35,763 bases of DNA from Candidatus Latescibacterota bacterium (GTDB lineage Bacteria; Latescibacterota; UBA2968; UBA8231): assembly GCA_007571365.1 (NCBI GenBank), contig RKRN01000275.1, positions 1 through 35,763 on the forward strand, written 5' to 3'. Below, piece by piece: positions 16,112 to 22,607 of this stretch. The notes under the pieces are model-generated. The model did not search any database, was not told the origin of the DNA, and was given only the letters and a program-made list of their open reading frames with translations. The position numbers and the translations under genes were made by a program. The number at the start of each line of letters is the position of its first letter. Positions within the stretch are counted from its first letter, which is position 1.

Positions 16112-17593
16112 TCAGCCTTTGAGCGCGCCGAGCTGGATGCCGCGCACGAAAAACCGCTGGCCGAAGACAAACAGCACAATCATCGGCAGCATCATCAGCA
16201 CGCTCCCGGTCATCAACAGCGAGTAGTTGGTCCCCTGCGAAGAATCAAAGTAGCGCAGGGCCACTGGCAAAACCCGCATGTGCTCGGAGTGGGTGACAAT
16301 AAGCGGCCACGTAAAGGACTGCCAAGTACCCATAAAAGAGAAGATCGAAAGGGTAATCAACGCCGGCTTGGACAGGGGCATGACGATGGTCCAGAAAGTT
16401 TTCCAGAGGTTGGCCCCGTCGATTTCAGCGGCCTCCTCAAGCCCTCTGGGTAGCCCGGTCATAAACTGGCGCATCATAAAGGTGCCAAAAGCAGTGAACA
16501 TGGCTGGGATGATGAGGGCTTGGAACGAGTCGAGCCAACCGAGGCTTTTGAGGAGCACGTAGTTAGGCAGCAAGGTGACGATCCCGGGAACCATCAAGGT
16601 GGCCAAATAGAGCAGGAAGACGGCGTCGCGGTAGCGCCATTCGAGACGGGCAAAGGCAAAGCCGGCCATGGCCGAAGTCACCACTTGGCCGACCATTACG
16701 CAAACGGCGACAAAAAGGCTGTTCCAGCCATAGAGCGAGAACTTGATGTCCTTGTCGCGCAAGACCCGGATGTAGTTGGACCACATAAAGCGCGGTTCGC
16801 TAGTTTTCAACACGTCACTGCCATATACGATGCGTAGTTCTTCTTCTCCGGGGAAGCGGGCGTAGAGGACGTCGCCCCCGGCTTTTTCCGTCAGCGGGTC
16901 GTCGTCGCTTCTGAGCAGGGGAAAGGCCGAGCGAAAGGGGATCGCGTTGCCGTCGGCGTCGAGAATCGGCTCTTTGGCTTGGACGTCCAAAACCGGGTCT
17001 CCGACGCGATCCCAGGAAATATCGCGGTAGGTGTAGGGCGTGCCGTCGTCGCGCAACAGGGGCGCACCGTCGGTGAGCACGACCGAGGCTGGCGGTAGCT
17101 GCTCGGCCGTGCGCCAACTCTGGCGCTGCTGGATGAGTCGCTTTTGCCACCTGTCGCGCAGTGCTTCGGTCAACAGCAAGGGATCACCTTGGACGAGGAT
17201 CGGATTCCAGCGGTTTTTGTACACGGCAATGCCACCGCGCTCTTCGACGTTTTTGCCGGGGATGGGTTGCCCGTCTGGGTCGTAGATCAAGCGGCCCTGC
17301 TGGTCGCGGATGGGGTCGCCTGGGGCACCGAGTATCACGGGGTTGCCGAGGGTGATGCGAATGGGCTCGCCGCGGGCGTCTCGCAGCGGTTGGCCATCGC
17401 GGGTCTTGAGCAGGTCGCCTTCGTCGCCGAGGCGCACCTCCTGCGGCCATATGTGGCTCTGGAAGACCTCGTTTTCGCTCTTGAGCGAGGTGAGCACCAT
17501 CCACAGGAACGGCACCAGGGTCGTGAAGCCGAAGAGGACGAGCAGCCCGTGGCTCAGCGAGTGGAGCGCACTCGTGCGCACAACTTTGGCCAT
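16112..17593 (-). CDS. MalG-type sugar ABC permease with a ~220-residue extracytoplasmic insertion
   Basis: The 493-residue product is much longer than the usual 270-300 residues. TM1 spans about 13-36 and the core resumes at FMWSNYIRVL (269-278). Residues 291-493 contain the other five TM segments and the EAA loop EEAAEIDGANLWKTFWTIVMP (386-406) that contacts the ATPase. Between TM1 and TM2, residues about 51-268 are an added, mainly hydrophilic segment rich in a short motif G-x-P-hydrophobic: GQPL, GEPI, GNPV, GDPI, GQPI, GDPL, GAPL, GTPY, GDPV. It faces the periplasm by topology and could extend the substrate path or contact the binding protein. It is the last gene of the operon, 10 bp after the partner permease. 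The permease call is firm; the insertion has no recognised fold. Confidence 0.92.
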   Translation of the reverse strand: MAKVVRTSALHSLSHGLLVLFGFTTLVPFLWMVLTSLKSENEVFQSHIWPQEVRLGDEGDLLKTRDGQPLRDARGEPIRITLGNPVILGAPGDPIRDQQGRLIYDPDGQPIPGKNVEERGGIAVYKNRWNPILVQGDPLLLTEALRDRWQKRLIQQRQSWRTAEQLPPASVVLTDGAPLLRDDGTPYTYRDISWDRVGDPVLDVQAKEPILDADGNAIPFRSAFPLLRSDDDPLTEKAGGDVLYARFPGEEELRIVYGSDVLKTSEPRFMWSNYIRVLRDKDIKFSLYGWNSLFVAVCVMVGQVVTSAMAGFAFARLEWRYRDAVFLLYLATLMVPGIVTLLPNYVLLKSLGWLDSFQALIIPAMFTAFGTFMMRQFMTGLPRGLEEAAEIDGANLWKTFWTIVMPLSKPALITLSIFSFMGTWQSFTWPLIVTHSEHMRVLPVALRYFDSSQGTNYSLLMTGSVLMMLPMIVLFVFGQRFFVRGIQLGALKG

Positions 17594-17603
17594 GCCTTGC
17601 CCC

Positions 17604-18761
17604 TCAGTTGACTGCGCCCCGACCGAAGCGCCAGTTGAACAGCGTGATGGTGAATATGATGACGAACATAAACCAAGCCACGGCCGCCGCGTATCCGAAC
17701 TCTAGGTTTTCAAAGGCCGAGCGGTAGATGTAGTAACCAAGCGTTACGGTGTTGTCGCCGTCTTTGCCTGGGCCGCCATTGGTCATCAAGTAGGCGATTT
17801 CAAAGCCTCCTTGCAGCCCGCCGATAATAGACATGACGCAAATAAAGAAGGTAGTAGGGGCGATCATCGGCCACGTGATGTGCCAAAACTGCTGCCACTT
17901 GGAGGCCCCGTCGATGTCCGAGGCTTCGTATAGCTCCTCGGGCACATTGGCGAGGGCCGCGAGGTAGAGGATCATGTTGCCGCCGCCCATGGACGCCCAG
18001 ATGCCCATAAAGATGATGGCCGTCTTGGCCCAGTAGGCGGCTTGCTCTAAGCCGAGCCAAGACAGCCAGCCCAAATCGACGCTGCTAGAAAGCCAGTTGG
18101 GCAAGTCGTCGATGCTGTTGAGACCAGCCAAAAGCGGTAGCGGCCCCGACAGCCAAGCCCAGAAGCCGCCGTATTCATAAGGGCCGATGATGATCCAACG
18201 GAGGGTGGCGACTGCAAGGAGTGCGAACAAGACTTGGGCCGAGCGCGCCGACGCGGCCTTGCGTACAAGGGCGTGCAATAGCAATCCTATCAGCACGAGG
18301 GCTGCAACGCGCACGGCGAGCGAGAAGTAAGGCCACGAGAGAATGGGGAGTAGGATCGAATTGACGAGGCCGTACTTGGGGTTGTAAAGCCACTTCCAGA
18401 GCAAGAAAAGCGCCACCCCATTGGTGACGGTGGGGAGGTAAAAGACGGTGCGATAGACGATGATGCCGCGCAGCTTTTGCGAAAGGACGATGGCCAACAC
18501 GAGCGAGCCGCCGATGGACAGGGGCAAGCCCAGCATGAGAAAGACCGTGTTGTAGAGATAAAACCAGAGCTTGGGGTCGGTCAGTAGCCGAATGAAGTTG
18601 TCGAAGCCGATAAAGCGCGGCGCGGAGAATGTGTCCCACTGAAAGAACGCGAGGCCAAAGGAAAAGAGCACCGGCAGGGACGTGAATATCAAGAATCCGG
18701 TCAGATTGGGCGCGAGAAAGAGCAACGCCCAGCGCAGAATTCTCTTTTCGCGCGGTTTCAA
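17604..18761 (-). CDS. MalF/UgpA-type sugar ABC permease with extra membrane segments
   Basis: The 385-residue product starts at TTG 18761, overlapping the binding-protein stop as TTGA. It begins KPREKRILRWALLFLAPNL, the typical entry of MalF-like permeases into TM1. The EAA loop is at 275-302 (PEELYEASDIDGASKWQQFW...). Relative to the usual ~300 residues there are about 85 extra residues, about 140-225, inserted after WLYNPKYGLVNSIL. They include two further hydrophobic stretches (about 152-166 and 177-197). With the second permease it should form the membrane channel of a type I (CUT1-like) carbohydrate importer. No ATPase gene is in the operon, so a shared MsmX-like ATPase encoded elsewhere is inferred. 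Substrate unknown. Confidence 0.92.
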   Translation of the reverse strand: MKPREKRILRWALLFLAPNLTGFLIFTSLPVLFSFGLAFFQWDTFSAPRFIGFDNFIRLLTDPKLWFYLYNTVFLMLGLPLSIGGSLVLAIVLSQKLRGIIVYRTVFYLPTVTNGVALFLLWKWLYNPKYGLVNSILLPILSWPYFSLAVRVAALVLIGLLLHALVRKAASARSAQVLFALLAVATLRWIIIGPYEYGGFWAWLSGPLPLLAGLNSIDDLPNWLSSSVDLGWLSWLGLEQAAYWAKTAIIFMGIWASMGGGNMILYLAALANVPEELYEASDIDGASKWQQFWHITWPMIAPTTFFICVMSIIGGLQGGFEIAYLMTNGGPGKDGDNTVTLGYYIYRSAFENLEFGYAAAVAWFMFVIIFTITLFNWRFGRGAVN

Positions 18762-20479
18762 GCGTCCATCTCCGTGCGTTGCCGCCGTGCGTAAAACGCT
18801 AGCCCGGTGCCGATTGCCCCTAGGAGGGCCGCGATCCCGAGGATATCGAGTGCGTGGCTGCGGCTGGAGAGCGTGCGGTTGCGCTTGGCCTTGGCCAAGG
18901 ACTCGCGCATGCGGGCGGACATTTCGGCGACGGCCGCTTGGCCGACCGTGGGGTTGCTCACCACGCTCTGGTCGGACCGGCGGCCGAGAAATCGGTAGGT
19001 CTGGCGGGCCGTTGAGTCGGCTGGCTGGTACGCGGCATTGATGAGGTTGGTGCCCAGTGCGCCTTGCAAGCGGGTGATGTCAAACGCGGCCCCATAGGCG
19101 GCGGCCTGCTCGGCAACGGGGTGCTCCATGGCGTCGAGCAGGGCCGAGCGGTGTTGGTCCTCAGCGGGAAATTCCGGGTCGGGCTGAGCGAAGTAGCGCA
19201 CCGAGAACTGCTTGCGGCTGCCGAAGGCGTCGGCGTCCTTGGTCAACAAGTTGTTGAAGTCCGGGCTGGACAAGTATTCTAGAAAGTAAAAGGCCTCTCG
19301 CTCGTGCTGCGTACCATTGCGGATGGCGGTCACTCGCCCACCCATCTCGCCGGCCTTGCCGCGGTGGCGGCCGGTCTCGCTGATTTCGCCCCAAGGGCCG
19401 TCGCGCCGGCTCGGATTGGCGCGTATCTCGGGATCGCTCATCCAGCGCTCCCACTCCTCGTAGGGCACGTAGCGCGGCATGGGGTAAATCTCGGTGGTAA
19501 AGCGGGCTTCGCGGCGCACCTTAATAAGCCCCCAGCGGCCGATGAGGATGGTGCCTAGCTTGCCCGCCGAATACAGCCCCAAGATGGATTGCCCGCCCCA
19601 ACCGCCCCCACCTGTTTGCGCGGATTGGTCTTCGGCCGAGGGCACGACGTGGAAGGTGTTGACCAGATCGTACAGATATTGGGCGGCTGTGGCGCCGGCC
19701 GGGGAGTCGAGGGTGATTTCGGTGCCGTCGTCGCTGAGGAAGCGGCCACCGGCTTGGTATATGAAGTTGTTCAGCCCGCCGCCAAAACCCGCCCCGCCCG
19801 AGCCAAAGGTCTCATAGCGTCGCCCATCGTCGCTCTTTTTGGTGAGGGCTTGACACAAAAGGACGTAGTCCCACCAAGTCCAGTGGTTCCACGGCAAGGG
19901 CGGCATGGCCAAGTTCCGCGCTCGTCGCTCGCGCTGAACGGCGTCGTAGAGCGAGCGATTGAGAAAGGTAACGCTGACGGTGACGTTGTTGGGGACGGCA
20001 AAGATGCGAAAGCGCTCGTATTCGGCGGCCTCGGCTGGCGCGTCGGCCACGGGCACGGCGAGGGCATTGCGCCGATGCAGCCAAAAGTCGTCGAGGCTTA
20101 GCTTAGCCTCGCGCATGTAGTCGTTTAGTTCGACCATGACGCCCTTAGAGGCATAGAGCGCGAAGGTCGCATAGCTATAGATGTCGAAGACGTCCGGCCC
20201 GGAGCCGGCCGCGGCTTGGGTGAGAATTTTTTGCACGTCTGCGCTTGGGTCGAGGACGACGCGCACTTTCTTGTCTTCGTAGAGCCGGTTGAAGAGGGCC
20301 ATTTGTTCGGTGCGTGCCGGATTGGGGTCGGAGGCCCAGCGGATGACCGTGTACTCGCCGTCGGCGGACGGGTCGTCTGGATAGACGGATAAGCCCCAGC
20401 GGTTAAGGGCGTACCAACCGACCAAGATCAGGGCGAGGACGGCGATGGTTGTAGATAGATCGCGCAAGGAAAATCCCAT
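18758..20479 (-). CDS. Family 1 extracellular solute-binding protein, membrane-anchored at both ends
   Basis: The 573-residue product is longer than the usual 420-450. Residues about 9-28 form an N-terminal hydrophobic segment with no cysteine lipobox, so an uncleaved anchor is likely. The core has typical family 1 sugar-binding features: YTVIRWASDPNPARTEQMALFNRLYE, then GSGPDVFDIYSYATFALYASKG, and late in the protein GTQHEREAFYFLEYL. Residues about 543-563 form a second transmembrane helix followed by the positively charged tail YARRQRTEMDA. The protein would thus be tethered beside its permeases and not freely diffusing. It is the first gene of the minus-strand importer operon, preceded by a TTGACA/TACACT promoter. 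The binding-protein call is firm; the double tether is predicted from hydrophobicity only. Confidence 0.88.
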   Translation of the reverse strand: MGFSLRDLSTTIAVLALILVGWYALNRWGLSVYPDDPSADGEYTVIRWASDPNPARTEQMALFNRLYEDKKVRVVLDPSADVQKILTQAAAGSGPDVFDIYSYATFALYASKGVMVELNDYMREAKLSLDDFWLHRRNALAVPVADAPAEAAEYERFRIFAVPNNVTVSVTFLNRSLYDAVQRERRARNLAMPPLPWNHWTWWDYVLLCQALTKKSDDGRRYETFGSGGAGFGGGLNNFIYQAGGRFLSDDGTEITLDSPAGATAAQYLYDLVNTFHVVPSAEDQSAQTGGGGWGGQSILGLYSAGKLGTILIGRWGLIKVRREARFTTEIYPMPRYVPYEEWERWMSDPEIRANPSRRDGPWGEISETGRHRGKAGEMGGRVTAIRNGTQHEREAFYFLEYLSSPDFNNLLTKDADAFGSRKQFSVRYFAQPDPEFPAEDQHRSALLDAMEHPVAEQAAAYGAAFDITRLQGALGTNLINAAYQPADSTARQTYRFLGRRSDQSVVSNPTVGQAAVAEMSARMRESLAKAKRNRTLSSRSHALDILGIAALLGAIGTGLAFYARRQRTEMDA

Positions 20480-20503
20480 TGAAGATGCGGGGTGAAAGGG
20501 GCA

Positions 20504-20531
20504 AGTGTAAAAAAAAATATGGGATTGTCAA
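20504..20531 (-). promoter_or_regulatory. Predicted sigma70-type promoter for the ABC importer operon
   Basis: Read on the minus strand, a perfect TTGACA (20531-20526) is followed after 16 bp by TACACT (20509-20504). A start near 20497 would leave an 18-nt leader before ATG 20479. There is no clear Shine-Dalgarno sequence in that leader. Confidence 0.5.
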
Positions 20532-20588
20532 TGCGGGCAGGGCGCGATCGAAAGAAAAGTAAAAAGTAATATGTATCTATTAGTATCT

Positions 20589-20755
20589 ATAAAAATAGTT
20601 ATCAGTAGTTAATAAATGCCTTGACAGCCCTGTGGATGGCTCATAAATTGCAATTCTATTTTTTGCGAATAATTTTATCAAAGGAGTTTTTACAGCATTC
20701 TTCTGAGGTACTTGGCACACCTGAAACTCACTAAACTACTGATAACTATTTTTAT
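20589..20755. repeat. Perfect 22-bp inverted repeat bracketing a promoter (candidate invertible element)
   Basis: The 22 bases at 20589-20610 (core AAAAATAGTTATCAGTAGTT) are the exact inverse complement of 20734-20755 (core AACTACTGATAACTATTTTT). The 123 bp between them are AT-rich and hold a TTGACA-N17-TAAATT promoter pointing right. Because the left arm is upstream of the -35 box, a transcript from this promoter contains only the right arm, so the repeat cannot act as an RNA hairpin for it. A DNA-level role is more likely: an invertible promoter, or the ends of a small MITE-like element (TA flanks both ends). No recombinase gene is in the window. Confidence 0.7.
20621..20649 (+). promoter_or_regulatory. 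Predicted sigma70-type promoter for the surface-protein cassette
   Basis: TTGACA at 20621-20626, a 17-bp spacer and TAAATT at 20644-20649 (four of six matches to TATAAT) point towards the CBM9-like gene. A start near 20656 gives a leader of about 170 nt. The promoter lies wholly inside the 22-bp inverted repeat. Confidence 0.55.
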
Positions 20756-20828
20756 CGCCAAGTTTGCCGAGTTTCAGGGGCCATTTATCTAATCCCTTTC
20801 CATTCCATTTCACCCATGGAGGTTTCCC
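20656..20828 (+). promoter_or_regulatory. Long, possibly structured 5' leader
   Basis: Beyond the predicted start site there are about 170 nt without a gene. CCTGAAACTC (20720-20729) is complementary to GAGTTTCAGG (20769-20778), and ACTTGGC (20710-20716) to GCCAAGT (20757-20763). The two pairings cross, so they could alternate or form a pseudoknot. An AAAGGAG at 20680-20686 has no start codon behind it. The ribosome-binding site GGAGG (20818-20822) for TTG 20829 is at the end. No known riboswitch class was recognised. Confidence 0.35.
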
Positions 20829-21737
20829 TTGAAGAAATTTGGTCTTCTCGCCTTGGTGACAGTGATGGCTGCTTCGGCGGCTTTCGCGCATCAGGCTAAC
20901 TATTTCATGCCGCAGATTCCCAACCCCGACAACATGGTCATCGACGGCAACGACGACGACTGGGGCTGGATTGATCCGGCTTTTGCCATCAACCCCGACA
21001 CCATGTACGAGATTCTCGGTAGCGAGTGGCCCCCGGCCAAAGACGACTGGGACTGTATTCTCTACGTGGCTTGGAGTTCGGCCCCCGACAATTCGCTGTA
21101 CTACTTTTCTCGGGTTACCGATGACTCGCTGGGCCTGTTCGTCGAGAACCCCCAAGAGTATTGGAAGGACGACTCGCTGGAAATCATCGTCGATGCCGAC
21201 CACTCGAGCGAAAACTTCAACGAGACCGAGATGACCTCCGGCCAGCAGTACGGTATCCGCGTTCTGCCCGCCGCTGGTCAGAAGGACACTTGGATTTTCA
21301 ACGTGCCGCAGGAGAGCATTTTGTGGTCCACCGAGCGTCCTTGGTTCGTCTATGAGTGGACTCTCGATCCGCCGGATGCTCGTCCGATGGAGCAGCCGGC
21401 TGGTAGCTCGGTGACCTATACCTACGAGGTCAAGCAGGCTGTGTGGACCTTCCACGACAAGACGGGGCCCGATGGCAGTGCCCGGCACAACTTCGCCCCC
21501 GACCAGATCATCGGTCTGACCTTCCAGTTTGACGAGACCGAGAATCCCGAGGTGGGCCGCGAAAAACAGCCGGGCACGACGCCGGTTAACGGCGCGTTCC
21601 AGGACAACTCGAACGGTTCGGACTTCATCACAGTGGAGACCGAAGGCGCTACGGGTGGTACTGGTGGTGCTGGTGACCCGGATACGGCCGTCGAAGCCGA
21701 TAGCTGGGGTCGGATCAAAAGCTACATGGTCCAATAA
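20829..21737 (+). CDS. Secreted CBM9-like carbohydrate-binding protein
   Basis: The 302-residue product starts at TTG 20829, 6 bp after GGAGG; a nearby ATG (20815) is in another frame. A classic signal peptide (KKFGLLALVTVMAASAAFA, cleavage about residue 20) is followed by the mature start HQANYFMPQIP. MVIDGNDDDWGWID and later WKDDSLEIIVDADHSSENF are the typical opening and central strands of CBM9-like/DOMON-type sugar-binding beta-sandwich domains. Near the C-terminus there is a Gly-rich spacer (GATGGTGGAGDPD). It is the first gene of the cassette, directly behind the promoter and inverted repeat, and is followed by a strong hairpin that may keep its mRNA more abundant than that of the downstream genes. 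Likely periplasmic or cell-surface; ligand unknown. Confidence 0.8.
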   Translation: MKKFGLLALVTVMAASAAFAHQANYFMPQIPNPDNMVIDGNDDDWGWIDPAFAINPDTMYEILGSEWPPAKDDWDCILYVAWSSAPDNSLYYFSRVTDDSLGLFVENPQEYWKDDSLEIIVDADHSSENFNETEMTSGQQYGIRVLPAAGQKDTWIFNVPQESILWSTERPWFVYEWTLDPPDARPMEQPAGSSVTYTYEVKQAVWTFHDKTGPDGSARHNFAPDQIIGLTFQFDETENPEVGREKQPGTTPVNGAFQDNSNGSDFITVETEGATGGTGGAGDPDTAVEADSWGRIKSYMVQ

Positions 21738-21783
21738 GGCGCACCCTAGCTAGCATCTTCGGCTAGATCGCACATTGTGTACA

Positions 21784-21827
21784 ATAGATAAAGAGAGGTG
21801 GAGGCAACTTCATCTCTCTTTATCTAT
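21784..21827 (+). terminator. Strong intercistronic hairpin (attenuator or mRNA stabiliser)
   Basis: ATAGATAAAGAGAG (21784-21797) pairs perfectly with CTCTCTTTATCTAT (21814-21827). The stem can extend inwards to 19 pairs with two G-U pairs, leaving a 6-nt loop (21803-21808). No U-tract follows, so full termination is unlikely. It sits between the CBM9-like gene and the lipoprotein gene, where such hairpins often cause partial termination or protect the upstream message. A second small hairpin (CTAGC/GCTAG, 21750-21766) precedes it. Confidence 0.6.
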
Positions 21828-21860
21828 CGCTCTTGCATCGCTTTCAGGAAGGCATTCTCA

Positions 21861-22607
21861 ATGAGGATACGGAACATCGCAACGAGCGGGCTTTTGTCGG
21901 CTCTTTATCTGTTCGCGCTCGTCGGGTGCATCTCACAGGTGGGGTTGCGGCGCTTCGCAACGTTTCCCGAGCCCGTTCCGCAACAAGACGAGGCCATGAC
22001 CGTCCTCGACGACGGCGCGATTATCTACGCCAAGGACCGCTTGGAGATCTCGCTACAGGTGTTGGATGACGGATTCCTCAATCGCCAGTTCGCGGCCGAT
22101 TCAAGAAAGGGTGCTGAATCGACCAATCCATACACGTATGGCAATTGGAAGCCTTGGGGCCAAGACTGGACTCCAGAGCGCTTTACCGTGGTTTTGCTGA
22201 AGGTCAAAAACTACGAGTATCCCAAGGTTTTTATCGACCCCAAAGCCCTCGTGATCACTACGTCGAACAACCGAGTGTACAATGCGCTCGATAGCGGGCA
22301 ACTCGAAGATTACTTCAGCCCGTATCTGCGGGCTTATGCCGGCAACCAGCGGCAGCAGTTCGAGGCTACTACCGACCTGCTCAAACGAACTGTCTATCCG
22401 CCTGACATGGTTTTTTCCGGTCAAGAGTCTGTCGGGTATATTATCTTTCCGGTTTTGCACAAAGACGTGAGCTACTTCGCCGTCAACGTGCCGGACATGG
22501 CCGTGCGTTTCGACTACAAGGGCGAACCGGTCGAGACCATTGACTTAGCATTTAAGTTCCAACGCGAAATTTACCACGCTCTTCATCCCCGCGCGGAGAC
22601 GCCGTAA
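21861..22607 (+). CDS. Lipoprotein of unknown function
   Basis: ATG 21861 is preceded by AGGAAGG (21846-21852); the longer frame from GTG 21798 would start inside the hairpin and is rejected. The 248-residue product has a lipoprotein signal (RNIATSGLLSALYLFALVGC) with lipobox LVGC and acylated C23. The mature part has alternating hydrophobic strands (RFTVVLLKVKNYEYPKVFI, VGYIIFPVLHKDVSYFAVNV) suggesting a beta-rich domain; I do not recognise the family. Its stop overlaps the next gene (TAATG at 22605-22609), so it is translationally coupled to the FlgD-tailed protein. It may anchor or assist that protein at the outer membrane. Function is unassigned. Confidence 0.82.
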   Translation: MRIRNIATSGLLSALYLFALVGCISQVGLRRFATFPEPVPQQDEAMTVLDDGAIIYAKDRLEISLQVLDDGFLNRQFAADSRKGAESTNPYTYGNWKPWGQDWTPERFTVVLLKVKNYEYPKVFIDPKALVITTSNNRVYNALDSGQLEDYFSPYLRAYAGNQRQQFEATTDLLKRTVYPPDMVFSGQESVGYIIFPVLHKDVSYFAVNVPDMAVRFDYKGEPVETIDLAFKFQREIYHALHPRAETP

